A stretch of 64,000 nucleotides of DNA, taken from positions 496,001 to 560,000 of the forward strand of contig NZ_AQXQ01000012.1 of the NCBI RefSeq assembly GCF_000376865.1, read 5' to 3'. This document shows positions 45,381 through 53,938 of this stretch, one piece after another. This stretch comes from Thioalkalivibrio sp. ALJ7 (GTDB lineage Bacteria > Pseudomonadota > Gammaproteobacteria > Ectothiorhodospirales > Ectothiorhodospiraceae). Both the position numbers and the translations under genes were made by a program. The notes below the pieces were generated by a model that was given only the letters and a program-made list of their open reading frames with translations, was not told the origin of the DNA and ran no database searches. Positions within the stretch are counted from its first letter, which is position 1, and the number at the start of each line of letters is the position of its first letter.

Positions 45381-46276
45381 GCCGCGCCTGGTTCCAGCAG
45401 AAGGAGCGGGGCTCGCCACTGGCCCTGCGCATCATCCTTTGGGTGGCGCTGAATGTCGGCCGCCGCGCCAGCCGCGCCCTGCTCTACCCGATCACCGCCT
45501 ATTTCCTGCTGTTCGCGCCGCAATCGCGGCGCCACAGCCGCAACTACCTGCGGCGCGTGCTGGGGCGCGAGCCACGCCTGATGGACCAGGCCCGACACCT
45601 GCACTGCTTCGCGGCGGTCATCCTGGACCGAGTCTTCCTGCTGGCCGGTCAGGACGACCGCCTGGATATCCAGGTGCACAACCGCGAGGTCTTCCTCGAA
45701 CACGTCGACAGCGGTCAGGGCGCGATCCTACTGGGCGCCCACCTCGGCAGCTTCGAGGCCCTGCGGGCACTGGCGGTCGGCAAGTACGACTTCCCGGTGC
45801 GGGTCCTTATGTACAACGACCACAACCAGAGCATCACCCAGTTTCTGGAGGCCCTGAACCCTGAAGTTGCCGCGTCGGTCATCCCGCTGGGGCGCACCGA
45901 GACCCTGATCCAGGCCCGTGAGTGCCTGGACCGGGGCGAACTGATTGCGACCCTGGGCGATCGTGTGGCCGAGAGCGACAAGATGGTCGCCTGCGACTTC
46001 CTTGGCGACACCGCGCTATTCCCGCAGGGTCCGCTCCTGCTGGCCGCGGTGCTCAAGGTTCCGGTTATCCTGTGTTTCGGGCTCTATCGCGGCGGCAACC
46101 GCTACGATATTGTCTTCGAACCCTTCGCCGAGACCATCGACGCCCCGCGCGGCCAGCGCGACGAAGCCCTGGCACAGTGGGTACAACGCTACGCCAGCCG
46201 CCTCGAGGCACGGGTACGCGAGGCCCCCTACAACTGGTTCAACTTCTATGACTTCTGGGACGACACATCGCGCTAG
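45377..46276 (+). CDS. LpxL/HtrB-type lysophospholipid acyltransferase
   Basis: A 299-residue acyltransferase of the lipid A lauroyl-acyltransferase family. A hydrophobic N-terminal segment (ALLYPITAYFLLF) is followed by the HxxxxE-type motif GAHLGSFEALRAL (about residues 121-133), the substrate-binding region LIATLGDRVAESD and FPQGPLLLAAVLKVPVI. In polyene clusters such enzymes are thought to attach the product to a lipid acceptor, in place of glycosylated or amino-acid carriers. ATGA overlap with the dehydratase gene suggests coupling. It belongs to the cluster; it is not the housekeeping lipid A enzyme by context. Confidence 0.87.
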   Translation: MSRAWFQQKERGSPLALRIILWVALNVGRRASRALLYPITAYFLLFAPQSRRHSRNYLRRVLGREPRLMDQARHLHCFAAVILDRVFLLAGQDDRLDIQVHNREVFLEHVDSGQGAILLGAHLGSFEALRALAVGKYDFPVRVLMYNDHNQSITQFLEALNPEVAASVIPLGRTETLIQARECLDRGELIATLGDRVAESDKMVACDFLGDTALFPQGPLLLAAVLKVPVILCFGLYRGGNRYDIVFEPFAETIDAPRGQRDEALAQWVQRYASRLEARVREAPYNWFNFYDFWDDTSR

Positions 46277-46865
46277 CGGTATCGGGCGAACCCCCCTCCC
46301 GGCCCTGATACTGCTGATGATCGCGCTGCTGGTTCCGGCCGATGCCACCGCTGGCGACACGCTGGACCGCATCCTGGCGGGGCTGGCCACCGATCGTGAC
46401 GCGACGCTCGCATTCGAAGAGCGCCGCGACGACCCGATGCTGGAGTTTCCCGAGACCCGCTCGGGCAGTCTGTCCTTCGAGCCCCCCGATACCCTGATCC
46501 GCCAGGTCGACGGCCCACGCGGCGAGAAGGTCCACATCGAGGGCGACACCCTGACCCTGGAGCGGCGCGGCTCCAGCCGCGAGATCGACCTCAGCGAACA
46601 GCCTGCGCTGGCAACCCTGGCCGGACTGTTCCGGGCCCTGCTGACCGATGATCGCGAGACGCTGGAGGGCGATTTCGAGATCGATCTCTCGGGGGATGCC
46701 GACGCCTGGACCCTGGAGCTGGTCCCGCGCGACCGTGCCCTGCGCCGCATGGTCCCGGAACTGACCCTGAGCGGCACGGATGGAGAGCTGCGCGAGTTGG
46801 TCACCATTGAGTCGGGCGGCCACCAAAGCCGCATGCGCTTCGAACCATCCCAGTACGCAGACTGA
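46248..46865 (+). CDS. LolA-like outer membrane lipoprotein carrier (ApeL-like)
   Basis: A 205-residue protein with an N-terminal signal (PALILLMIALLVPADATAG). The body reads like a LolA beta-barrel half: LAFEERRDDPMLEFPETRSG, SLSFEPPDTLIRQV and a C-terminal ELRELVTIESGGHQSRMRFE. It would shuttle a hydrophobic polyene-lipid across the periplasm. The start is uncertain: the ATG at 46248 overlaps the acyltransferase end by 29 bp, and a later ATG at 46317 would cut into the signal peptide. It is followed after 3 bp by the exporter gene. Confidence 0.8.
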   Translation: MTSGTTHRASGIGRTPLPALILLMIALLVPADATAGDTLDRILAGLATDRDATLAFEERRDDPMLEFPETRSGSLSFEPPDTLIRQVDGPRGEKVHIEGDTLTLERRGSSREIDLSEQPALATLAGLFRALLTDDRETLEGDFEIDLSGDADAWTLELVPRDRALRRMVPELTLSGTDGELRELVTIESGGHQSRMRFEPSQYAD

Positions 46866-46868
46866 CAC

Positions 46869-49226
46869 TTGCACGGCCTCACCTCCCGCATTGCCCTGGG
46901 CCTCTGGCTGATTGCCCTGCTGCTGGCCGCGCTAACGCTCACCCTGCGCGGCGAGCTGGTCACCGATCTGCAGGGCTTCGCCCCGGACCCCATCAGCGAG
47001 GGCGGGGTCCCCCTGGACCCGGGCGCCGGCCCGGCCGGGCGGATCCTGCTACTGGCCATCGAGGGCGGCGACGCCCGTGCGCGAGCGAACGCAAGCGATG
47101 CCCTGGTCGCCGCCCTGGAGGACCAAACCGATGTGGCCGGCATCCACAACGGGCGCCTGAACCCTGACGACCCGGCGCTGGATTTCCTGCTCGAACATCG
47201 CTATCTGCTTAGCCCAAGGGTCAACGCCGAACACTTCGAGGAGGCTCGTCTTGCAGAGCACCTGGAGGCCCGTCGCGACGACCTCTCCAGCAGCGTCCCG
47301 GAACTGCCGCGGGAATTGATCCCGCGCGACCCCACTGCCGAGATCCCCGCTGTGCTGGAACAGCTTGCCGCCGGCGGGGGGCGTGCCACCACCGGGCCCC
47401 AGGGTATCTGGATCGACCCGGATCGGGAGCGGGCCCTGCTGGTACTCCGCGGCGGCGCCGACGGCATGGACCTGGACGCCCAGGCGACATTGATCGAGCG
47501 CACGCAGGCAACCTTCGCCGAGCTGGATACGCCGGATCTGCATCTACGGATCGCGGGACCGGCGGTGATGGCCGTGGAATCCCGCGCCACCATCCGCGGC
47601 GAGGTGACCTGGATCACCGCCGGTGCGAGTCTGGCCCTTGCCGCGTTGCTACTGGCCGTGTTCCGCCATCCCCACCCGGTCTGGCTGGCGGCCGTCCCGC
47701 TGGCCAGCGGCATCCTGGTCGCCGCGGCGACCGTCACCCTGGTATTCGGCCACCTGCACGGCATCGCGTTGGCGTTCGGCATTACGGTGCTGGGGATTGC
47801 CCTGGACTATCCGCTGCACCTGTTCGCCCATGCCCAGCGACCGCGCAGCGCCAGCATCCCGGACATCGCGCGCGAGCTGTGGCCGGCCATCGCCCTCGGG
47901 GCCGGGAGTACCGTGCTGGTCTACGCCCTGATGGCGATGACCGGCTTCTCGGGCATGGCGCAGCTGGGACTGTTCGTACTCACGGGGGTGGCGGTGGCGG
48001 CCCTGGTAACGCGCTGGATCCTGCCTACACTGTTCCCCGCCCGACTGCGCAATGAGGGGCTTCCGCCCCTGCGCCTGCCACTACCCTCCGGCCTCGCCCA
48101 TCCCCCAGTCTGGGCGCGCTGGGGGATGGCCGGGCTGACCCTGGCGGCCGTCGTCGTGATCGTGACCACGGAGCCCTTCCCGTGGGAGGACCGGCTGTCC
48201 GCGTTGCATCCGGTGCCGGACGACCAGGTCGCGCTGGACCAGGAGCTGCGCGAAGCCCTGGGTCTACCGGATGTCCGGCATGCGTTGCTGATCACCGGCG
48301 AGACCCCCGAGCAGGTCCTGCAAGCCAGCGAGGCCCTGGAAATCAGCTTGGCAGCCCTGCAGACCGCGGGCACCCTGGGGGACTACGACCATGCCGCCGA
48401 TGTGCTGCCGAGCCAGGCGCGGCAGAAAGAACGTCAGGTCGCCCTGCCAACACCCGATACCCTGCGCGAACGCCTGGGCGCCGCCAGCACCGGACTGGGC
48501 TTTCGTGACGGGGCGTTTGATCCGTTCGTGGCCGACATCGAGAACGCCCGCCAGCAGAGCCTGTTGACCCCAGAAGCGCTGCCCGAGGGTCCCCTGCGCA
48601 ATGCTCTGGAGCCGCTCCTGCAGGCGCGTGAAGACGGTACGGGCTGGATCGCCTGGGTCCGCCTGCAAGGGGTCCACGACCCAGACGCCCTGGCCCAATG
48701 GGCCGACGATATATCCACCGGCAACGACACCGCGCTCCAGTACATCGACTTCTTCCGCGCCTCGGAGGAGCTGGTCATCGGTTTCCGCAACGAGGCCCTG
48801 GAACGCCTGGCCCTGGGCATCCTCGCAGTCGCACTCTTGCTGCTGGCCGTGACCGGGGCGCCGGGTCGCAGCCTGCGCATCCTGACCGCGGTGGGTACCG
48901 GGCTCTTGCTGACGGTGGCGACGCTGGTGCTGATGGGCGTGCAGCTGTCGCTATTCCACCTGATCGCGCTGCTGCTGATCACCGGTCTGTGCCTGGACTA
49001 CGCGGTGTTCTTCAGCCGTCCGCTGCGCGAGGCCGCCGCACGCCTGCGCAATCTGCGTTCGGTCAGCGTCTGTGCCCTGTCCACCCTGGTGGTCTTCGGC
49101 CTGTTATCCCTTTCCAGTCTTCCGGTCTTGCAGGCCATGGGTCTCACCGTGGTGCTCGGCGTGGTATTTTCCTTCTTCGCTGCAGCGCTGCTGGCCCCCG
49201 AGACGGGACAACAAGCGGCCGCCTGA
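46869..49226 (+). CDS. MMPL/RND-family exporter (ApeM-like)
   Basis: Inner-membrane exporter of 785 residues starting at a TTG 3 bp after the LolA-like stop. The layout is two repeated halves: one TM (ALGLWLIALLLAALTLTLRG), a large periplasmic domain, then five TMs (about residues 255-395), again one TM (about 420-440), a second periplasmic domain, and a final five-TM block (about 655-785). The segment GIALDYPLHLFAHAQRPRS and its C-terminal counterpart GLCLDYAVFFSRPLREA carry the conserved TM4/TM10 aspartate typical of proton-driven MMPL pumps. It probably exports the lipid-linked pigment. Confidence 0.9.
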   Translation: MHGLTSRIALGLWLIALLLAALTLTLRGELVTDLQGFAPDPISEGGVPLDPGAGPAGRILLLAIEGGDARARANASDALVAALEDQTDVAGIHNGRLNPDDPALDFLLEHRYLLSPRVNAEHFEEARLAEHLEARRDDLSSSVPELPRELIPRDPTAEIPAVLEQLAAGGGRATTGPQGIWIDPDRERALLVLRGGADGMDLDAQATLIERTQATFAELDTPDLHLRIAGPAVMAVESRATIRGEVTWITAGASLALAALLLAVFRHPHPVWLAAVPLASGILVAAATVTLVFGHLHGIALAFGITVLGIALDYPLHLFAHAQRPRSASIPDIARELWPAIALGAGSTVLVYALMAMTGFSGMAQLGLFVLTGVAVAALVTRWILPTLFPARLRNEGLPPLRLPLPSGLAHPPVWARWGMAGLTLAAVVVIVTTEPFPWEDRLSALHPVPDDQVALDQELREALGLPDVRHALLITGETPEQVLQASEALEISLAALQTAGTLGDYDHAADVLPSQARQKERQVALPTPDTLRERLGAASTGLGFRDGAFDPFVADIENARQQSLLTPEALPEGPLRNALEPLLQAREDGTGWIAWVRLQGVHDPDALAQWADDISTGNDTALQYIDFFRASEELVIGFRNEALERLALGILAVALLLLAVTGAPGRSLRILTAVGTGLLLTVATLVLMGVQLSLFHLIALLLITGLCLDYAVFFSRPLREAAARLRNLRSVSVCALSTLVVFGLLSLSSLPVLQAMGLTVVLGVVFSFFAAALLAPETGQQAAA

Positions 49227-49288
49227 CACGACACGGACACCACTCACCCGGGGATCCCTCCGGCTACAACCCGCAGACACGCCGCTCC

Positions 49289-50476
49289 ATGGACCCCCTG
49301 GTCATCACTGCCCATACCCTGACAAGCGCTGCCGGCACCGGCATCGCCGCGAATACCGAGGCCCTGAAACACGGGACCAGTGGACTGCGCCCCAGTGACC
49401 TGGATGCCGTCACCCTGGAGACCTACATCGGTCGCGTGCCCGGCGTGGAGGCCATCACCCTGGAGGGGCGCCTGGCTCCGTTCCAGTGCCGGAACAACCA
49501 GCTCGCCGAGCTGGGGCTGCGCCAGGATGGCTTTGCCGAGGCGGTGACCGCCGCGGCACAACGCCATGGCCCGGACCGGGTCGCGGTCCTGCTGGGGACC
49601 AGCACCTCCGGGATCGCCGCCACCGAGGCCGCCTACCACCGGCGCGATCCGCAGACCGGGGTACTACCGCCGTACTACGACTACCAGCACACCCAGAACA
49701 TGTTCTCGCTGGCGGATTTTGTCGCCACCCGCTTTGGCCTGTCCGGCCCGGCCATGGTGATCTCCACCGCATGCTCCTCCAGTGCCAAGGTCTTTGCCGA
49801 CGCCCAGCGCTTCATCGCGGCAGGGCTGTGCGACGCGGCCGTGGTCGGTGGCGTGGACAGCTTGTGCGGCATGACGCTGTACGGCTTCAATGCCCTGCAG
49901 TTGGTGGCCGCCCAGCCGTGCAATCCGCTGGACCGCGACCGTAACGGGATCTCCATCGGCGAGGCCGCCGGCTACTTCCTGCTGGAACGCGCCACCGCCG
50001 ACATCCCCGGCCCGCGCCTGATCGGTCACGGCGAATCCTCGGATGCCCATCACATGTCCGCGCCCCACCCTGAAGGCCTGGGGGCCGCGACGGCCATGCA
50101 ACAAGCCCTGGGGCGCGCGGGTTGCCATGGCGAAGCGGTCGATTACGTGCTGATGCACGCCACGGCCACCCCGGCCAACGACCGCTCCGAGGCCCGTGCC
50201 CTGACGCACAGCCTGGGAACGGGGTGCCGCGCCGTCGGCAGCAAGGGCCTGACCGGGCACACCCTGGGGGCCGCCGGCGCGGTCGGCGTCGCACAGGCCC
50301 TGGCCAGCCTTGCCGGGGGATTCATCCCGCCCACCGCCGGGCTGCAGACCCTGGACCCGGAACTGGACCTGGATGCCCGCGCCGACGTCGAACAGCGACC
50401 GGTGCAGCGGGTCCTGGTGAATGCCTTCGGCTTCGGTGGCAACAACTGCAGCCTGCTCCTGGAGGCGGCCCCATGA
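49289..50476 (+). CDS. Beta-ketoacyl-ACP synthase (ApeO-like ketosynthase)
   Basis: Chain-extending ketosynthase of 395 residues from the ATG at 49289. The Cys-His-His triad is complete: ISTACSSSAKVF (Cys162), LMHATATPANDRSEA (His290) and GSKGLTGHTLGAAGAVG (His324). The C-terminus NAFGFGGNNCSLLLEAAP is typical. The longer upstream frame is antisense-like overlap with the exporter gene. It partners the adjacent chain-length factor, overlapping by 4 bp. Characterised aryl-polyene clusters have a second ketosynthase (ApeR), which I do not see in this window. Confidence 0.92.
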   Translation: MDPLVITAHTLTSAAGTGIAANTEALKHGTSGLRPSDLDAVTLETYIGRVPGVEAITLEGRLAPFQCRNNQLAELGLRQDGFAEAVTAAAQRHGPDRVAVLLGTSTSGIAATEAAYHRRDPQTGVLPPYYDYQHTQNMFSLADFVATRFGLSGPAMVISTACSSSAKVFADAQRFIAAGLCDAAVVGGVDSLCGMTLYGFNALQLVAAQPCNPLDRDRNGISIGEAAGYFLLERATADIPGPRLIGHGESSDAHHMSAPHPEGLGAATAMQQALGRAGCHGEAVDYVLMHATATPANDRSEARALTHSLGTGCRAVGSKGLTGHTLGAAGAVGVAQALASLAGGFIPPTAGLQTLDPELDLDARADVEQRPVQRVLVNAFGFGGNNCSLLLEAAP

Positions 50477-51252
50477 ACCCGATCGGCCTGTACGCCGTGG
50501 GCCTGCTGGGCCCGGGCCTGGAGGACTTCGAGAGTGCCCGGCCGGTGTTGGCCGGCGAGGCGCCGCTGACGAGCCGGGATGTGCAGATCCCGCCGCCGGG
50601 GCTGCTGCCGGCCAACGAGCGTCGCCGTACTACGGCGACTATCCGTCTGGCATTGAAGGTCGCGGAAGAGGCCACCGAAGGTGCGGATCGCAGCCAGCTG
50701 CGCAGCGTGTTTGCCTCGTCCTCCGGCGACATGGACATCATCGATCGCATCTGCGACGCCCTGACCCATCCGGAACCCGTGGTCTCGCCGGTGCAGTTCC
50801 ACAACTCAGTACACAACGCCCCGGCCGGCAACTGGTCCATCGCCACCCGCAACCCGGCCCCGGCCACCGCGCTTTCGGGCTACACCGCGAGCCTTGCGAC
50901 CGGCCTGCTGGAGGCCGCCACCCTGCAACTGACCGAGGGCGGCGAGGTACTTCTGGCCTGCTACGACGTGCCGTCGATGGAGACCTTCGCCCACGTGCGG
51001 CCCATCCACCATCCCTTTGCAGTGGCCCTGCGTCTGGGGCCGCCCGAAGGGGCGCCGTGGCGATTGCAACTAGCGTTCGGGGGGGATGTCCCGGCCGATC
51101 GCTGCCGTGTCGACGAGCTGGAGGCCCTGCGCGATAGCAACCCCGCCGCGCGGGCCTTGCCCCTGCTGGAACAGCTGGCTCGGGGGACCCCCGGCCATGT
51201 TACGCTGCAGGCTCCACTGGGCCGATCCCTGAGCATCCAGATCGAGCCCTGA
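50473..51252 (+). CDS. Ketosynthase chain-length factor-like protein (ApeC-like)
   Basis: A 259-residue protein matching the beta-ketoacyl synthase N-terminal-like (chain-length factor) domain. It has the conserved PLTSRDVQIPPPGLLPANE-type N-terminus and RSVFASSSGDMDIIDRICDA, but no Cys-His-His triad, as expected for the inactive partner of a ketosynthase heterodimer. VSPVQFHNSVHNAPAGNWSI is a family signature. It would set chain length with the ketosynthase encoded immediately upstream. Confidence 0.88.
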   Translation: MNPIGLYAVGLLGPGLEDFESARPVLAGEAPLTSRDVQIPPPGLLPANERRRTTATIRLALKVAEEATEGADRSQLRSVFASSSGDMDIIDRICDALTHPEPVVSPVQFHNSVHNAPAGNWSIATRNPAPATALSGYTASLATGLLEAATLQLTEGGEVLLACYDVPSMETFAHVRPIHHPFAVALRLGPPEGAPWRLQLAFGGDVPADRCRVDELEALRDSNPAARALPLLEQLARGTPGHVTLQAPLGRSLSIQIEP

Positions 51253-51283
51253 TTTGTCCGCCCGGATCAGGAAGATCCCGCGT

Positions 51284-51745
51284 ATGCCACCCCGACCCGA
51301 AAGCCTGGATCACGAGGCCATTTGCCGGCTGCTGCCGCATGCCGGGGCCATGTGTCTGCTGGATTCCGTGGAAGACTGGTCCGACACCATTATCCATTGT
51401 CGTGCCGATCACCACCGCGACCCGACCAACCCGCTGCGCGGGGAGGCCGGGCTACACGCCCTGGCCGCGCTGGAATACGGAGCTCAGGGTATGGCCGTGC
51501 ACGGCGCGCTGCTGGCCGACGCCGGGCCGCCCCGCGCCGGCTACCTGGCCGCCGTCCGCGACCTGAAGTTGCCGGTTCAACGACTCGACGACCTGGAGGC
51601 CCCGCTGACGATCGAGGCCGAGCGCATCCTGTCGGATGCCAACAGCTCCATATACGACTTGCGGGTCACCGCGGGCACGCAGGCCGTGCTAAGCGCCCGC
51701 GCGACGGTCATCCTGCAACCCGCCGACGAGGAACCAACGTCATGA
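51284..51745 (+). CDS. Hot-dog 3-hydroxyacyl-ACP dehydratase (ApeP-like)
   Basis: A 153-residue hot-dog protein. ICRLLPHAGAMCLLDSVED (about residues 13-31) contains the PHxxxMxLLD motif of this dehydratase family, and ALEYGAQGMAVHGAL forms the central helix. The start at 51284 has AGGAAG nine bases upstream; a TTG 10 codons earlier is also possible. In characterised systems ApeP pairs with ApeI as the dehydratase. The stop overlaps the ketoreductase ATG by 4 bp. Confidence 0.87.
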   Translation: MPPRPESLDHEAICRLLPHAGAMCLLDSVEDWSDTIIHCRADHHRDPTNPLRGEAGLHALAALEYGAQGMAVHGALLADAGPPRAGYLAAVRDLKLPVQRLDDLEAPLTIEAERILSDANSSIYDLRVTAGTQAVLSARATVILQPADEEPTS

Positions 51746-52464
51746 CCATCCGCGCCCTGATCACCGGTGCCAGCGGCGCGATCGGCGCCGCGATTGCCGA
51801 GGCCCTGGCCGTATCCGGGCATGAGGTCATCCTGCACGCCCATCGCAATGCCACAACGGCCGAGGCAACGGCGCAGGCCATCAGGGCGGCCGGAGGGCAA
51901 GCCCAGGTGCAGGTATTCGACATCACCGACGAGGCTGCCTGCCGCGCAACCCTGGAGCCTCTGGCGGCCGAACAGCCCATTCAGATCCTGGTCCACAACG
52001 CGGGAATCCACGATGACGCCCCGCTGGCCGGGATGAGCCGGGAACAATGGGATCGCCCAATCAATGTTGGGCTGAATGGCTTCTACAACGTTACCCAACC
52101 GCTGCTACTGCCGATGATTACAACTCGTTGGGGGCGGGTGATTGCGATCTCGTCGGTCGCCGGGCAGATCGGCAACCGCGGCCAGACCAACTACGCCGCG
52201 GCCAAGGCCGGGCTCCACGGCGCGATCCGCTCCCTCGCCCAGGAAGTGGCCTCACGCGGGATCACCGCCAATGCGGTCGCGCCCGGGATCATCGAGAGCC
52301 CGATGAGCGAATCCAGCTTTGATGCCGACACCGTCCGCAGCATGGTCCCGATGCGCCGCGCCGGCCAACCCGCGGAAGTCGCGAACGTGGTCGGCTTCCT
52401 CGCCAGCGAGGCGGCCAGCTATGTCTCCGGCCAGGTGATCGGCGTCAACGGCGCCCTCGCCTGA
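51742..52464 (+). CDS. 3-oxoacyl-ACP reductase, FabG type (ApeQ-like)
   Basis: NADPH ketoreductase of the polyene cluster, 240 residues. The TGxxxGIG-like cofactor loop is ALITGASGAIGAAIAEAL, the nucleotide-binding NAG is in LVHNAGIHDDAPL and the catalytic Ser-Tyr-Lys is AISSVAGQIG followed by TNYAAAKAGLHGAI. The C-terminus AASYVSGQVIGVNGALA is typical for FabG. One observation: GMSREQWDRPINVGLNGFYN has Pro where the usual catalytic Asn motif (DxVxxxNL) is expected upstream; overall it looks functional. Confidence 0.92.
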   Translation: MTIRALITGASGAIGAAIAEALAVSGHEVILHAHRNATTAEATAQAIRAAGGQAQVQVFDITDEAACRATLEPLAAEQPIQILVHNAGIHDDAPLAGMSREQWDRPINVGLNGFYNVTQPLLLPMITTRWGRVIAISSVAGQIGNRGQTNYAAAKAGLHGAIRSLAQEVASRGITANAVAPGIIESPMSESSFDADTVRSMVPMRRAGQPAEVANVVGFLASEAASYVSGQVIGVNGALA

Positions 52465-52471
52465 TCGCGCC

Positions 52472-53194
52472 ATGACCGCCGTCGTCGCCCTGATCCCGGC
52501 CCACAACGAGTCCGCCACCATCGAGGCGGTGGTGGCCGGTGCCCGCGCCCATGTCGACCGCGTGATCGTGGTCGACGACGGCTCCGACGACGATACGGCC
52601 AAGCGGGCCGAGGGACAGGCCGAGGTCCTGCGACAGAACACAAACGGCGGCAAGGCCGCCGCCCTGTGGGCCGGCATGCAGCACGCCCTGGCCACTGGTG
52701 CGGATGCGGTCGTAACCCTGGATGCCGATGGACAGCACGACACCCGCGAGATCCCCGCACTGATCGCCGCCTGGCAAGAGACCCCGAACCGGCTAATCCT
52801 GGGCGCGCGCCTGAAGGGCCGCGAACACACGCCTCCGCTGCGCCTGTTTGGTAATCGAATGGCGGACTTCTGGATCGCCTGGGCATCCGGACAGCCATTG
52901 CAGGACTCGCAATCGGGCTTCCGCCTCTATCCGTCCGCGTTGTTGCAACGCCTGGATTTGCGCCACCACCGGTCCCGTGGCTTCGTGTTCGGATCCGAGG
53001 CACTGATCGTCGCCGAACGCCTCGGGTTTCCCGTGCGGGTCGTCCCGGTGCGCTGCATCTATCCGGAGGACTGCCGCCCCAGCCACTACCGACCCACTGC
53101 CGACACCCTGCGGATTATCGCGATGGTGGCCAGCCACCTGCTGCGCCGCGGGATGCGGCCCGCAGGGCTGTGGCGATCCCTGCGTAGACCTTGA
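52472..53194 (+). CDS. Family 2 glycosyltransferase
   Basis: A 240-residue GT-A fold transferase resembling dolichyl-phosphate mannosyltransferase-type enzymes. VVALIPAHNESATIEAVVAG is the N-terminus, VVDDGSDDDTAKRAE carries the nucleotide-binding DD, and VVTLDADGQHDTREIPALIA holds the DxD-like metal site. DSQSGFRLYP is typical for the family. No membrane anchor is seen. It starts 7 bp after the ketoreductase stop, so it belongs to the cluster and may glycosylate the polyene or its lipid anchor. Confidence 0.88.
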   Translation: MTAVVALIPAHNESATIEAVVAGARAHVDRVIVVDDGSDDDTAKRAEGQAEVLRQNTNGGKAAALWAGMQHALATGADAVVTLDADGQHDTREIPALIAAWQETPNRLILGARLKGREHTPPLRLFGNRMADFWIAWASGQPLQDSQSGFRLYPSALLQRLDLRHHRSRGFVFGSEALIVAERLGFPVRVVPVRCIYPEDCRPSHYRPTADTLRIIAMVASHLLRRGMRPAGLWRSLRRP

Positions 53195-53268
53195 TACCAA
53201 CCGGCGTGGAAAGCGCGAGCGGACCTGTCTACACTCCCACACGCCAATACCCAGAGGAGGAAAACACC

Positions 53269-53664
53269 ATGCACACCAAGACCTTGCTGGTCATTCTGAT
53301 GGTGGCACTCGTCGCCCTGGCAGGCTGCCGCGGGACCGTGCCAGTTCAGAACATCAGCGACACATCGGTCACCGACGTCGACGGCGAGCGCCCCAGTGCC
53401 GAACAGATGGAACGCGCCATCCGCACCGCCGGTGCCTCGCTGGGCTGGCGCATGGAAGAGACCCAAGACGGCTTGCTGGAGGGCCGACTCAGCCTGCGTG
53501 ACCACGTGGCCGTGGTAGAGATCCCGTACGCCGCGGGCGAATACAGCATCCGCTACAAGGACAGTTCCAACCTGGACTACGCGGACGGCAACATTCACCC
53601 GAACTACAACAACTGGATCCAGAACCTGGACAACCAGATCCGCGCCCAGCTCTCCGCCCTCTGA
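53269..53664 (+). CDS. Small lipoprotein of unknown function
   Basis: A 131-residue putative lipoprotein. The signal MHTKTLLVILMVALVALAGC ends in a perfect LAGC lipobox (Cys20), and GAGGAGG precedes the ATG at 53269. The mature part is mixed: MERAIRTAGASLGWRMEETQ and RDHVAVVEIPYAAGEYSIRY, resembling small periplasmic domains. It lies 74 bp after the glycosyltransferase, so cluster membership is possible. It does not look like the longer DUF3261 lipoprotein (ApeN) of other clusters. Confidence 0.85.
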   Translation: MHTKTLLVILMVALVALAGCRGTVPVQNISDTSVTDVDGERPSAEQMERAIRTAGASLGWRMEETQDGLLEGRLSLRDHVAVVEIPYAAGEYSIRYKDSSNLDYADGNIHPNYNNWIQNLDNQIRAQLSAL

Positions 53665-53717
53665 TCCCGCCCCGCGTCGGGCACACCCCGGCGCGGAGGG
53701 CTCCAGGGGCAAGGGCC

Positions 53718-53914
53718 TTTTCACCACGAAGCCCACGAAGGCACGAAGAAAACCCGAAAAGCGCTCACAGGAAGATGCGAAGACTGGAAGATGGCTTGCA
53801 AGGCAACGTACGCCACATGGGTTGCGTGCCCCTGCGGTCTTCCGGTCTTCTCCCCTTCCTGTAGAGGCCCTTCAGAGCGGGTTTTCTTCGTGCCTTCGTG
53901 GGCTTCGTGGTGAT
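53718..53914. repeat. Intergenic hairpin repeat, CACGAAG family, copy 3 with nested inner hairpin
   Basis: Outer arms are ttttcaccacgaagcccacg and its complement cgtgggcttcgtggtgatga. Inside lies a second inverted pair: acaggaagatgcgaagactg (from 53767) and cggtcttctccccttcctgt (ending 53862). The element fills the convergent gap between the lipoprotein and YhcB-like genes. No ORF is credible. Confidence 0.85.
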
Positions 53915-53938
53915 GACAGATTTTTTCAGTAGCGGCGG

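Noticed and set aside
53718-53914. CRISPR array suggested by repeated CACGAAG/CACGGAG units
   Set aside because: Units are short, tandem and inverted, not evenly spaced with unique spacers, and no cas genes are present.
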